Source: Archilochus colubris (taxonomy: Eukaryota > Chordata > Aves > Apodiformes > Trochilidae). Taken from it: DNA of 64,000 nt. This document shows positions 25,401 to 36,061 of the stretch, piece by piece. The notes below the pieces were generated by a model. The model worked only from the letters and a program-made list of their open reading frames with translations. It had not been told where the DNA came from and ran no database searches. The stretch spans positions 173,345,480 to 173,409,479 of the forward strand of contig CM041083.1 in assembly GCA_023079485.1 (NCBI GenBank), in the 5' to 3' direction. Numbering within the stretch: position 1 is the first letter of the stretch; every line of letters begins with the position of its first letter. The position numbers and the translations under genes are program-made.

Positions 25401-28400
25401 GTTGTAACTGTGACTTGACTTTTCTGAACTCTTTGGTATCTTCATAAGATTACATTGTAATTAACAGTATATCTTGGCTGGGAATCTTTTAACTTTTCCT
25501 TAATTAAAGAAGATGTTTTTCCATGTGAAATGTATGCTGAAATGCTTTGCTGAACTGAGACTGTCTGGAATGCAAGCTTATACTGGATATATATGTATCC
25601 ACTCAGTAAGTGTCTCTGTATGACAACAGACTTCTTTTTTATTAATACTATTATTTTATTAACATACAAATGTTCTTTGCTTAATTCTGCAAAAAGGGAA
25701 GGAATCTTAGGAAGTTACAGTCACAGAGTAAGAGCTCCTCATCCAAACATTACTTTGTGTGACAAATGTGTAGAATATACAGGTGTATGCTTACTAAGGG
25801 CAAAAAACCTCAAGTACTATGTATGTTGAATTGCCCTGATATTAAAAAAACTGGTACCAAAAACTCTGGAGTAATCCTGTTTTCCTCCAAGTCACCTTTT
25901 CTCTGGGGTGAGCAATGCCCTGAACATTACTGAGATACAAAGTTGTGTAGAGAAACCTGAAAATGGGCTTTGAATAAATTCTTTGAACATTAATGAAAAT
26001 GAAGGAAATTTAAGAACATGACAAACAACCCCAAATTGTTTCTTATTGCAAAGATTCATAAGTCTGCATGCTGTTGAAAAACAAGGAGAAACAAAGCAAC
26101 TTGCTGACGAAGTAGAAAAAGAGTTACCAAGTAATGATATCAAAGGAAACAGCATAAATGAGATTTAAGAGGCAACTAGACAGCTTTATAGAACAGAGAT
26201 TGTAATATATGGTTTTTAAAAAGAGGCAAAGCTGCAAAACTTGTGACTTTAATTTTACAGTAGCTTTTTGTCCTTTTCCCCACCCCCATTTCTTTAAAGA
26301 AAGGGAAAATTGTCCTGACAGAAACCATCTTGACTGTGCTTAAATACTTCATCTCTGAAATTTGTAATTAAGTAGCTCCTTGCAGTTTTTTTTCCACCTT
26401 CCTGCTTAATTAGAGTAACATGAATATAACAGTCTTTTTTAAAGCATTTGTAAGGTTTAAAGAGCAGCATTTAGATAGGGAGTACTAGGGGTTAAAAGTA
26501 GGTAAGTTTTGGAGGCAGTCCCACTGTATGTAGCAAGGTGAATGACAGGAAGTCAAATGGACCTTAGTCAACACTTAATCTTAATAAGACTAATTTTCTT
26601 GTCTGATTCTTTCATTGCCATGACAGTGCAATTTACTTCTGTAGAGAATTGCTTTCATTGGGGTATAATGAAATTTCAGTGTCCTATAGATAGAGGGCTA
26701 TGTGCAGTTAGCATCTACAGATGTTGTAGGGCAAAAATCTGGCAGGATATAAATGCACGTGGGGAAGGAGCAGAAGTTTAACATGTGAGACCTTAGTATT
26801 TCTTTCAGAAAACAAAGAAAGGAGCTACACAGGTATTACTTTTGTTTGACAGGAGGTTAATAACAAAGCGAGGCTAGGGTGAGAACACAGACTCCTTAGA
26901 ATGCAAACAGTGGTATTTTAAAATTGGTGAAGGAAATCAGTGAAGATTGCTTCAAGGCATAAAGAAAAAGGGAATGGATTTTGTATCTAATACAAAATAA
27001 TAGCAGTTGACTTGGCCTCACCATTCAGCGTCAATGTGAACAGTGAGATGATTCTTAAATGATAAATTTGACACACTAAGTGCTGAGGTGAAATTGTCTT
27101 GGATTGGAATTATTTCCTTGTTCTCCTGACCCTAGACTGGGCTTAGGGAGTGACAAATCCTTGATGAACCTAGGCAGTAGAGGAAGGGAGAAGTACAGAT
27201 AGGAGATACTAAAAATGTTATGTCGGTGTAGTTGGAATGCATATGCTGGTGTCAGATTTTTATGCTTCAGTACCTGTTTGCATTGGGCTTTTTAGATTCA
27301 AACAAACAAACAAAAACCACAAACCAGGAAAGTGTCTCTGGCACAGGAGAAAAAGTTCTTTACCACACAGAAGCTAGTTTACCATGTGCCTCTGAAGTCT
27401 CTCAAGTGTGTAGGTATATGAACAGATAGAGCTGGCCTGTTGTATATTGAATTCAGAGGTGTGATTTCAGCTTACGTCTGTCTGGCAAATATTTCATGGG
27501 CATGAGTGCAGGTACTCCCTAGCAGCCCCAACAACAGTAAGTTTTAAAGATCCAGCCCACAATCAGTAAGTGCTTGTGGGGAGCGTGACTGGAAAAGATC
27601 TGGTTTAGGACTTCATGTTATAAAAGGGTCACTTTTTTTTTTTTTCCCAGTCTCTCAGAAAAACATTTATAGCAGGAGTGCCCTGTACTGAGAACAGCTT
27701 CTAGTAGTTCATATTTCCACAGATAATTATCCCATCTTGCCAGTGATGTTTAGATAGGCCTTGGCATTTTCCATAAAGTATTGAAATTAAGTACAAGACT
27801 TTGAAATAGACTCATTGTCTCATCTAATTGTTTTCAGTCAAAGCCAGAAAATGTACTTTAGTACTGAAGCTCTTGCCAAATAATTGTAAGATCCAGATGC
27901 TTTAAAATTAATGATTGCGTGTTCTGTTGAGTCAGCTTTTTACTTTTGCAGGTTTTTAAAATTTAATTTATTCGGAAAAATACATGATATCTAGTATTCT
28001 CTGAAAGTGAACAGCTTTCGTAAAGTACATACAGCAGATATTAATAACATGTGCTGACAAAATGAGTGTAGTAAGTCTTTACTTTTTAAATAAACCTACA
28101 AGTGTCATATAACATAAACTACTCAACATAGAGAACCATTACAGTGTATCCATTAGAAGTCTCTTACTATTAATTCAACCTTATGATTTATGGTAATGCG
28201 TGCAACATGGCTAAGGCAACGTGACTGTATAATGTGAATGTTCTTTTTCTTCTTCCCAATCCCTGCCTTCTTCCTGAAGACTATGTACGGTATGCCCATG
28301 GGTTAATATCTGAATATATTCCTGAGGACCTGAGTAAGGAGTTGTTAAAATACTTAGGGTGAGTATTGTTCCAGATAAGCACTAGTTTTATAAGGCACTC

Positions 28401-31400
28401 ATTAATGTCCTTTTGGTAATTTCTGTTGAATAATGAGATTTGTTCATCAAGGGTGCAGTGAATGACACAATGAAACTATATTTGGCATACTTTCAATACA
28501 GTTGTTTTCAAATGTAGATTATACTTCCAGTTGTCCCTGTCATGTTTAGGACCATGGACTGAAGGAGAGATGTAGTATATGCCTCATATGTCTGTTACAC
28601 AGTTGCATCATTAGACCCTAGGCAATGTGTCTGGGCAAGAGTTAAAGCAGCAGAGCCAGGAGCAGAATCTTCATCTCCAGTCTTCTTTCCTTTTCCCTAC
28701 TCAACTCAGTACTGCTGGGGTTTGACTTCATATATCTAACTTGTGTTAGTTTACATTTAAATCTGGAAGGGGAGCCAAAGTCATCGTCCTGATGTTCCCT
28801 GCCAGCAGCAGACTTTGCTTGGAGCATCACCGGGACCTTACACTTGTCCCTCAGTTCAGTTCTCTTCAAAGGGTTCTGTTACCATGGTGTGTGGAAAAAT
28901 GTGCTGTTTCCAGTTGCAGTCCTGTAGTTTAACAGTTTCAATGAAAAGATGTTATGTGCTTTTCAATATCATCTTACTAATAGCCAAGGTTTTGAAAGTA
29001 AGGTGGAGTTCTCCTGTTTTGGTTGCCAGATCTAGGAACTTTTAAAAAAGGCTGTTTCTGTATGGTGCCTTGCTCTGTTTTAGTTATCTAAGTCAGAAAT
29101 ACAGAGTCCACGAGCTGTTTTGGTTGGGGTTTTTTTGCAAATGCATGCCATGTATGAGCAGCTGGTAGCCAAAGCAGCCTTTGTGAGGAAGGAATCACAA
29201 GCTTTAGGCTGTGCAGTCCAGCTGCCTTCATTTATAACTTAAAATCTTTTGTTCTGCAGGCTCCCAGAACTTAAAAGTCCAGCATCAGAGCCACCAGTGA
29301 AGGTAGGAGAATATTAAAATATTGACAAATACATTGTGTTGTAAGATAATTGCTCTGAATTATTATTAAAACTGGACTAGGTCAAGCAGTGGGTAGAATA
29401 CAATAAGTAAATTGGCCTTGTAAAAAGTTAGTCTGAAATAACACAAGAAGTTTTACCAGGTACTTCATATTTTTTAATAAGGAATATTTTGGTTGGTTTT
29501 CCTGTTTAAAAAAGGGGAGGGAAGGAGAGAGACATACTTTATGGTTTTGGTCAGCAGTCTTTTCATATGTGTTTTGCTTATTTAGTTTTATTGAGGTTGA
29601 TGGGACAATATGACCTCATAGGTTTTCTTTCATATGTAATTTATGAGGACCCTGAAAAGGACCTCCTGGGTCATGGATTCCCAGACAACCATGTTGGATA
29701 ATCTCTCATATATTGACCATTCTTCACTGTAAGTCTCATTAGGATTTTTCTATTTCCATTACTTTTCTTGGAAAACCATTCTATAACCTCATTCCTCTGA
29801 TGCTCAGAAACTTTCCTGTAAATTCCACCTTGAATTTGTTCATGGCCAATTTATTCCACTGTGCTTTTGTACGAACATTATCACTATTTTTTTTTTTTAA
29901 TTGAAATGGCTCTTTTCCCTCCCTAAGATTAGTTTTCTCAATGTGTAAAAGGAAATCATATATCCTTTATGTTCTCATTTTGTGAAGCCAAACTTGGTTG
30001 TGTAATATGGATTCTCCATTTCATCATCGTTTCAGGAACATTTCTTTGCACCTATTCCAAGATGAATTCAATTGTTTCAAAGCAGGTGACCAGAATAAAA
30101 AATAATTATTCACAATAAAACCTTTACTAGTACAATATGGTGGCATTCTTCCCATCTTATCTTAACTGAAAGTAATTAATCTCATTACATCTTAGAATCC
30201 CATTTGCCTCTCTTATTGTGTGGTGTACCAGATATCTCACAGTCATGCTGTGAACAGTTAAAACACACGGTTGTTATTTTTCTGTTTCTCCACTGCAGTT
30301 TTCAGTTGATCAGCATTCAGATTTACGAGAAATGCATGGAGTTAGCTGCTGTATACATGACCTTGTACTTCTATACTTTGCATCTGTTTTTAATGTTTCC
30401 AGTCTTAAAGGTTCTCTGCCTTTTCCTTCACGGTGTTACAAGTTTTTTATATATTCATAATTCTACACGGTGGTGTATGTTCAGCAAATGTCAGCATTCT
30501 GTTATCTTTAATTAACAATTAATGCATATTTTGTATACATATTGTCCATGGCACTTCAAAAGTAATCTCCATCTAATCCACTGACATTCCTTTTGGCTTT
30601 ATTTGCCTTAATTTCCCTTTTATGCAGTTTCTTATCCACCTTAAAATTCTTACACAGTCTTTCAGTTGCTTAAGTGGCACAATGTCAAGTTTTCTAGCAA
30701 TCCTTGTGCCTTGTGTAACAAAAAATATTATCTTTGAGAAAAAAAGATCAATTGGTAGGCATTACATGTGTTTAGTTTTCTTTAACTCTTCATCTATCAT
30801 TATTCTTCCTTCTTTCACTTTTTCTCCCCCCATCCTCCATCCTGCTGTGGCCTACTATCACTTTTTCTTCCTCCTTGCATATAGATGGATGTTTGGCTGT
30901 TCTGGAGCAATATGGTCCTTACCTGATAGAACAGTTGCCAAGTTTTTTCTCTGGACTTGTGATTTCTCAGGCAGTTTCCCAACAGTGTCAGCATATTGAG
31001 TTTTACTTATATCTTGAATAGAGTGATTTGTATTCTCTTTTCTCTCCCTGTGTTTAACCTCTTCATCTTTGTTGAAAAGGATTTGTTCCATTTTGGGGCT
31101 ACACATAAATTAGCCTTAATATATATCCAATCCTGACTGTATAGCAGCTTCACTTTTTCTTTTTTGATTTCCTTTTTACCTCTGTGGCTAAACAACCTTC
31201 TACTATTTGTTTTAATTTCCTTTCCAAGGTCTAACTCAGCTTGACTTTTTTGGCAGTTCTCACTTTGTCCCAGTATTACCTGACCCCTAAAACAAATATC
31301 TCTTTTTTTCTTGGCAGTCTTTTTTTCCCCCATTCATCGTAGAATTGTGCTTATTCCTAGTGTCTTGGGGAGGGAATATGTGCACATCTGTGTGAGCAAG

Positions 31401-34400
31401 GGAAAACATTCATATAGTTTAGTCTGAGAAACTCTTTCCTTCAAGATTTTTCACCTTATTTGAAGCAAAAGATTCAAAATCACTTCTCCCCACTTTTTCT
31501 TTTCCATTCCAAGTGCCCTTCTCACACATCAAGTCCCTTCTTTGGCATAGAGAGTAAGGCATATGGTTTGCAAAGTTTGCACCACTTTTCATTAAGAACC
31601 CCACTTTTAATTATCCTTTCCACTTAATTTAAACCAACGCAGCCTTAATATAATTACTGAAACAGTTTACTCACTACACCAACCTTTCCTGCAATGTTCC
31701 TGCTACTTACCAAAACAAAGTCTAAAATTTCTGGCTGGTTCAGTGAATGTTCTGTTAAGCAGTGTGTCAGCTAGCACGTGCAAGAGTAATTGGTCCCTAC
31801 TATTATTAATAGCATTTGTTCTCCAACGTATATCCATGGATATAAGTTATTTCCATCTGGTTAGAGTTGTTCTGGCTGCACAGTTACTTGGCCCTTTGAT
31901 TAAGTTACGAATTATCTTTATGCATTGTAAGAAATATTAAATACACATCAGGAGCCAACTGATATTCATTAGCCATATAAGCATGTTACAACAACTGTAT
32001 TAAACTACATGTGATGTACATTACATATTATGTATGAATAGCTTTTATACCATTGGGGTAGTTCTGAGAATCTATTTATAAAAACAGTTTTATTTCAGCA
32101 GTTTGGTTAGAGGTTACAACTCTTCAGTTGTTGGGCAGTGAAATCTTGCTGAGGATCTGATTAATTTCCAGAGCACTGACCAGAGTGTGTGTGATGCTTC
32201 TGTGTATTAAGTCTTTGCAGCTTCAAAAACTGAAATGCTCCTTTAGTTCACAATCTCAGATGAGCAAGGCTGGCTTGTACACTGGAACCTATAGTTGAGA
32301 CTGTTTTCATTCACTTGTAGCAAGATTTCTGTTCATGAGGGCAAAGTGTGTTGACAGACAAAATACAGGATTATTGCAAATAAAGAAGGGTCTAGCATGT
32401 ATTTTCTATTGTGGTAAAGTCACGTGCTTAGAAATCATGTTAAAATACATTCTGAAGGGAGGAGAGATTTAGAAACTTCAGTGTCTGCTACCAGAAAAAG
32501 GTACAACAGATTATCTTGTAGTAGAAGAGTAAACTGGGGACAATCTGGACTCTGATGTAATGATTAAATCAAAATTACATGGGCTTTGTATTCATTGTAG
32601 ACCATTGATCTTGTAATCATCATACTGTCCAGTTTGTCAGCACAGGGAGTCTGACAATTGGCAGATAATGACAGAAATCTACAAAGAATATGTAGACTCT
32701 GCTACAACTAAAAAGCAAATATTTTGCTGAAATACATTCTGTTGTAAGTTTTACAAACTTTATCAGATTTCAAAAGGAGGGGAATTGTAATTATTCATTA
32801 GATTGTCATTTGAAAATGTAATCGCAGCACAGTAAACAGACTCCTCAAGGGGCTGATCCAGATCCCATTGAAATCAAAAGAAAAGGCTGCTGTTGGATCT
32901 GGTTCTAAGAGCTGAGAAATCTAAGCTGCAGACCTGGCTTCTGTGCCAAAGAGAGAGAGGGGGGGGGAGAGAGAGAGATCACAAGCACCATAAACAAAAT
33001 GAATAAAACAGGATCTTAAAAGGTATGGTACCATCCAAGTTGCTTGCAAAATCACTCTTTGGCACAAAACCTAGGAAGGCCACAGTTTAGATTTCACAGG
33101 ATATTAAGGACAGGATTGTAATATCAGATATATGATAATAATAATAAAAATACAGTGTTGTAAAATACTATATACTTTTTTTTTCCCTTTTGGAAACATA
33201 CCAAGAGGTTCTCTCCTTTAAACTAAACACATGCTCACAGTTTATGGAAAGAAATACTCATTCGTACAGCCTAATCATGTGAAGTGCTGAGAACCATTCA
33301 CTTCCATTATTTCTGAAGTTAGAAGGCACCTAGCACATGCAGAGTCAAGCTTCTTAGTGCACTGTTGGATTCAAGTGATGAAGCAGTCAGCAGAAATATG
33401 TCAGTGTTTCACTGGTGCCAAACTGTAGAAAATAATTACTTGTGCTTGTGCACAGATAATAAACTGGATAATGATCCACTTGTGTTAGCAGATAGCAATA
33501 ACACTGGAGTTGCTGTGCTGTTCCATCAGACATCAGCCAGGTTCCCTGGCTCTTAGATCCTAATTTCCAACAGCTGCTCTGTAAAGGTTCTCTGACTCTT
33601 GACACCAAAGTCACAGCCATGGAAGTTAAAACCAGGATTCACATGATTTCTAGAAGTCATCCTTCAGAAGGCTAAAAAAAAAAAAAAAAAGTGCTTCCCA
33701 TGACACTGAATGGACTCTTCTGCATGCTGTAGAGATGCTATATATTTAGATGTAAAGAAGACAATTGCAAAGAAGAATCTTCCACTGCTACTGCAGATTC
33801 TTCAGTTGACTGCCAGTTCTTTTTTGGTGCTATGGTTACTTACAAAGCCAAAGCTTTAAACTTCCATGTGTGTACATCAGAAAAGTGGTTGACAGAGCAA
33901 CTTCCTCACGCTTAACATTTCAGAAAAGGAAATTGTCAGATGTCCCTGTGGAAATAGAAGAAGACCATACTAAGTCTAACAGCAACAATCTGAAAACCAA
34001 AAAGGTAAGCAAGCCTTGCATGCATGCATGTTTTGCTAAAACGTAGACCAATATCCAACATAAGTACTATTTTTCTCCTCCAAAACATACTAAAAAAACC
34101 TAAACCAAATACCAAATGGCAGATATCTGTAGTTTCATCTGTCTGAACTTCTTGTTCAGTTTCATTTGACTTTGATACTCTTAATGTCCCATTCTGAACT
34201 ATCACATAGTGTCAGTGTTTGACAGGATTTTCTCAGCAAACACTCCAGTGAACCTCACAGACTTTGACACGTTAAGCTGCTTGGCCGATGTTTGCAAAGC
34301 TCTTTGAGATCTTTAGATGAGAAATTCCATGGCTTACTGATAGAAATTGTTAAATTTCAGTCATTTCAAAAAGAAAAAGATGGCAACATTCACGTAAGTT

Positions 34401-36060
34401 TGAAGGGATGCTAAGACAGGCTTTATTTCTGCCCATAAATACTGCTTGTGCACTTACTTGTGTCAAGTTAATGAAGTTAAAGCAACGCAGAACTTGCTGA
34501 TTGCCAGATCCAACACAAGTTTGGAGGCCAATTCAAATCTGAGACCAGTGGTGCCTGCCACTGAACTATTCCTAGGAGAGCAACAGAGATGTGAAAAGAA
34601 ATAGATGCTGCCTGTGTGTGCCAAAGTTACAAGGCTTGCACTGGCTTATTTCTCTGAACACTGAAAGAAAATGAATCTCTCTTCAGTCCATCAGCAACCA
34701 AAAAAGCCCTCTGTGATAGTGCTGTGACCTTCAGACTAATGCTGACTACTCTTTATCCCTTTGCAAAGAGAAGCAGCTGGTAAACAGATGCATTCCTTCC
34801 TCCCCTCAAAACCCCCAGAATTTTTTATATTCAGGGCACATGCTACTATTGAAGTAAGAAGAAGATTGCCCCCCAAGTGAAGGTGATGAATAATTTAAAG
34901 CATGCCTGTTTCCCCCTGGCCCCCATTAAGTACCTATTGCTTTTGAACTGCACATAAAGATAGAAATAGGCTGAGGAGAGATAATTCATTTTAACATAAA
35001 TATGATTTACTTCTGAAATAATGAAGCACACTGATGAGAGAATCTGGGAAAGAAAAGATAGCTCTTGGATTCTGTACAGTATACTACTTCTTTTTAAATA
35101 CTTTGGCACTGTTTTTGTTTGTATAGTAACACAGACAATCATACTGTTGTTGAATATCTCCATCCTATCCCACAACTTTCTATCTGATCCCAAGTATTCT
35201 AATTGTGAAGTCCTACAGACTGAGGAGTATCGTGAAGAAAGGTCAATGCAAAGTTTTCTTAATAGGGAAAACAGCTAGAGATTTAAAACACAGCATTTTA
35301 AAACGTAAGAAAGAAAAGTGGGGTCAGCTCTATAAAACGTGGCTCATAAAATGTGTTTTAGGTGTAAAAGTCTGGGAGGTTGTCCCAGTGGTTTCAAAGT
35401 GCTGTGCACATGTTAGTTACCTTCTTCATTCTTAGTTCTTCCATCTCCTTCCCCTTTCTATCACTGTGCATGGAGTCTTTGATCATAAGTCAATGTGAAT
35501 TATTTGTCATCTGTAATGCAAGGCTTTAACTCAGCCTGCTGACAGCATAATCATGAGATTGAGTCGGAGGGTACAGCATGCATCTGTTATATTGCATGCA
35601 TTATTCCTCTTAATGTACACTCAGGGATTATCCCAAAGTAAACGTTTGAGTTGGGATACCTCATTCTGCAGAAGGGGAAGACATTTCACCTCCTTGTCCT
35701 TGTAATTGATTATTTGTCTTTGTCTGAGGTTAAGTAATTCATGACAAGTGTTTTTCTGTTTGAATAATCTCATATTTGTTTGGTAAGGTTTTTCTCCTGC
35801 AGTGTAACGCCTGCATAAAATTAGCTTTACTGATGTAACCTAAGAAAGCGATTCGACTTCTTGCTTGACTTCTGTACTTAGGAGTTTGTAGCTTATACTC
35901 TGCTCCTATGGAGATGCTGCTTATCTTTTTTGGTTTATTGTTTCACTAACAGGCAAACAGCAAGATGACTGCAGCACAGAAGGCTCTGGCCAAAGTTGAT
36001 AAGAGTGGAATGAAATCCATTTCTACTTTCTTCAGCTCCAAACCTAAAGCATCAAAATAA
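10384..36060 (+). CDS. RNASEH2B: Ribonuclease H2 subunit B, exons 2-11 (5' end outside window)
   Basis: RNASEH2B is the non-catalytic B subunit of nuclear RNase H2 (with RNASEH2A and RNASEH2C), which removes ribonucleotides from DNA and cuts RNA:DNA hybrids. Joined exons: 10384-10455, 13340-13447, 15725-15801, 18348-18468, 23871-23935, 25156-25261, 28280-28358, 29260-29302, 33924-34004, 35953-36060. The join is 860 nt, one open frame of 286 codons plus stop. Adding the roughly 21 residues of exon 1 gives about 307, close to the human 312. Key blocks match human: YLFN and QQLFEVK (triple barrel), [37 protein letters not shown], a KKRKLSD basic patch, [20 protein letters not shown], and a PIP-box-like MKSISTFF before a short lysine-rich tail. 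Human residues mutated in Aicardi-Goutieres syndrome (A177, K162, T163, W73, L60, G83) are kept; H86 is replaced by Leu. All introns are GT-AG except intron 2 (GC-AG). No frameshift or stop is seen, so the gene looks functional. Confidence 0.96.
10456..13339 (+). other. RNASEH2B: RNASEH2B intron 2, GC-AG type
   Basis: It starts GCAAGT and ends TTTTCAACAG; phase 1; about 2.9 kb. It is AT-rich unique-looking sequence with TG-rich text near 13226-13260. I recognise no repeat family or RNA gene in it. Confidence 0.85.
13340..13447 (+). CDS. RNASEH2B: RNASEH2B exon 3 (108 nt)
   Basis: Acceptor TTTCAACAG, donor CAAG|GTGAGT, phase 1 on both sides, so skipping would keep the frame. It encodes [19 protein letters not shown] then [17 protein letters not shown]. 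This is the core of the N-terminal triple-barrel strand set that pairs with RNASEH2C. The residues equivalent to human L60 and W73 are present. Confidence 0.96.
13448..15724 (+). other. RNASEH2B: RNASEH2B intron 3
   Basis: About 2.3 kb, GTGAGT...CACTTAG, phase 1. It is AT-rich with a short T run near 14201. No recognised repeat or RNA gene. Confidence 0.85.
15725..15801 (+). CDS. RNASEH2B: RNASEH2B exon 4 (77 nt)
   Basis: Acceptor CACTTAG, donor GGAG|GTAAGC. With one base from exon 3 it reads [19 protein letters not shown] then LIKAEKE, nearly identical to the human [19 protein letters not shown] block. It ends on a codon boundary (phase 0). The Gly equivalent to human G83 is kept; the position of human H86 is Leu here. 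Confidence 0.96.
15802..18347 (+). other. RNASEH2B: RNASEH2B intron 4
   Basis: About 2.5 kb, GTAAGC...TTTTCAG, phase 0. It holds a TA/TG-rich stretch near 18259-18300. A 133-codon antisense open frame at 16973-17374 has no homology I recognise and is treated as chance. No RNA gene seen. Confidence 0.85.
18348..18468 (+). CDS. RNASEH2B: RNASEH2B exon 5 (121 nt)
   Basis: Acceptor GTTTTCAG, donor AAAG|GTAAAA. It encodes [20 protein letters not shown], then [20 protein letters not shown]. Human exon 5 begins directly at GKFQPLDQ, so the two Gln codons are an extra 6 nt at the 5' edge. No AG lies at the human-equivalent position, and the AG inside CAACAAG would break the frame. The donor is followed by A-rich sequence and a six-G run. 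Confidence 0.95.
18632..18975 (+). mobile_element. CR1 LINE, 5'-truncated, sense to RNASEH2B
   Basis: About 340 bp. It covers the last codons of CR1 ORF2 (the stretch [19 protein letters not shown] in a shifted frame shows the [14 protein letters not shown] block is frameshifted), the conserved tail TGGACTAGATGATCTTTCG, and four ATTCTATG units at 18942-18973. The tail and repeat are those of avian CR1. The copy begins 164 bp after the exon 5 donor. It is dead: short and frameshifted. Confidence 0.95.
18942..18973 (+). repeat. (ATTCTATG)4, CR1 3' terminal repeat
   Basis: Four perfect tandem 8-bp units at the 3' end of the CR1 copy. This tandem octamer is the diagnostic CR1 terminus, where reverse transcription starts. 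Confidence 0.97.
23871..23935 (+). CDS. RNASEH2B: RNASEH2B exon 6 (65 nt)
   Basis: Acceptor TTTTTCTCAG, donor AAAG|GTATTG. With one base from exon 5 it reads [18 protein letters not shown] then LKKK and ends in phase 0. It is three codons shorter than the human exon (human [25 protein letters not shown]), the loss being in the linker before KYS. The exon ends in a run of nine A (23926-23934) coding for lysines. S159, K162 and T163 equivalents are kept. Confidence 0.95.
23936..25155 (+). other. RNASEH2B: RNASEH2B intron 6
   Basis: About 1.2 kb, GTATTG...TCCTATAG, phase 0. No recognised repeat or RNA gene. Confidence 0.85.
25156..25261 (+). CDS. RNASEH2B: RNASEH2B exon 7 (106 nt)
   Basis: Acceptor CCTATAG, donor AAG|GTAAGA. 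It encodes [20 protein letters not shown], then [15 protein letters not shown]. The alanine codon GCA at 25174-25176 aligns with human A177, the most frequently mutated residue in Aicardi-Goutieres syndrome type 2, and is unchanged. The second half (after NNITV) differs much from human, as expected for a loop. Confidence 0.96.
25262..28279 (+). other. RNASEH2B: RNASEH2B intron 7
   Basis: About 3.0 kb, GTAAGA...CTGAAG, phase 1. An (AAAC)n-like stretch lies near 27297-27315 and a T run near 27630-27645. The 3' acceptor is preceded by a strong pyrimidine tract (about 28241-28275). No RNA gene seen. Confidence 0.85.
28280..28358 (+). CDS. RNASEH2B: RNASEH2B exon 8 (79 nt)
   Basis: Acceptor CTTCCTGAAG, donor TTAGG|GTGAGT, ending in phase 2. 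It encodes [20 protein letters not shown] then ELLKYLG, very close to human [18 protein letters not shown]; part of the C-terminal winged-helix region. Confidence 0.96.
28359..29259 (+). other. RNASEH2B: RNASEH2B intron 8
   Basis: The shortest intron, about 0.9 kb, GTGAGT...GTTCTGCAG, phase 2. No recognised repeat or RNA gene. Confidence 0.85.
29260..29302 (+). CDS. RNASEH2B: RNASEH2B exon 9 (43 nt)
   Basis: A small exon: acceptor GTTCTGCAG, donor GAAG|GTAGGA. After completing the Gly codon it reads [14 protein letters not shown] and ends in phase 0. It matches human LPEP...NPPSK in layout. Proline-rich linker before the basic patch. Confidence 0.93.
29640..31940 (-). mobile_element. Old CR1/L3-type LINE, antisense, heavily decayed
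   Basis: The + strand text runs in the order seen in reverse-complemented CR1/L3 elements of reptiles. A 'gacctcctgggtcat' start at about 29654 is followed by decayed RT-complement text (29800-30300), a 'ggcacaatgtcaagt' match near 30676, the RT-to-endonuclease interval (about 31170-31300, 'gtctaactcagcttgactt') and further 5' text to about 31790. There is no intact frame. The edges are estimates, and the divergence is clearly greater than in the CR1 copies at 18.6 or 61.1 kb. The match is from memory of such elements. Confidence 0.55.
32850..32910. repeat. Possible palindromic MITE remnant
   Basis: The text 'gctgatccagatcccattga' and, about 30 bp on, 'ttggatctggttct' resemble the two ends of an amniote palindromic element built around CCCATTGAAGTCAATGGG. 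The copy is too decayed to be sure. Confidence 0.3.
32951..32978. repeat. GA/G-rich microsatellite
   Basis: A GA repeat interrupted by a nine-G run, then GA again. A simple repeat in intron 9. Confidence 0.9.
33924..34004 (+). CDS. RNASEH2B: RNASEH2B exon 10 (81 nt)
   Basis: Acceptor CATTTCAG, donor AAAG|GTAAGC, phase 0 on both sides. It encodes [18 protein letters not shown], then NSNNLKTKK. With the last Lys of exon 9 it forms KKRKLSD, the basic patch matching human KKIKLSD, a plausible nuclear localisation element. The remainder is an acidic then Asn/Lys-rich flexible linker. The exon could be skipped without a frameshift. Confidence 0.93.
34005..35952 (+). other. RNASEH2B: RNASEH2B intron 10
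   Basis: About 1.9 kb, GTAAGC...CACTAACAG, phase 0. The acceptor has a poor pyrimidine tract next to the AG, but a CTAAC branch-like element lies directly upstream. No recognised repeat or RNA gene. Confidence 0.85.
35953..36060 (+). CDS. RNASEH2B: RNASEH2B exon 11, terminal coding exon
   Basis: It encodes [18 protein letters not shown], then [17 protein letters not shown] and TAA at 36058-36060. The block [20 protein letters not shown] is identical to human. MKSISTFF is the PIP-box-like motif through which human RNASEH2B brings RNase H2 to PCNA (human MKSIDTFF, Met in place of the usual Gln). The tail after FF is shorter than the human one but still lysine-rich. Confidence 0.97.
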   Translation, partial: ANSKMTAAQKALAKVDKSGMKSISTFFSSKPKASK

Positions 36061-36061
36061 A
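36056..36061 (+). promoter_or_regulatory. AATAAA overlapping the RNASEH2B stop codon
   Basis: The hexamer spans the last Lys codon and TAA. Use of it would give an almost UTR-less mRNA. The region just after lacks an obvious GT-rich element, so it is probably weak. Confidence 0.5.

Larger units (their letters stand above)
29303..33923 (+). other. RNASEH2B: RNASEH2B intron 9
   Basis: About 4.6 kb, GTAGGA...CATTTCAG, phase 0. Its 5' half is occupied by an old antisense LINE (about 29640-31940). It also holds a GA-rich microsatellite (32951-32978), a possible palindromic MITE remnant (about 32850-32910), an (ATA)n-like stretch near 33134-33150 and an A17 run at 33674-33690. Confidence 0.85.

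Noticed and set aside
30622..30999. 125-codon + strand open frame in intron 9
   Set aside because: It lies on the non-coding strand of the old antisense LINE and has no protein-like signature.
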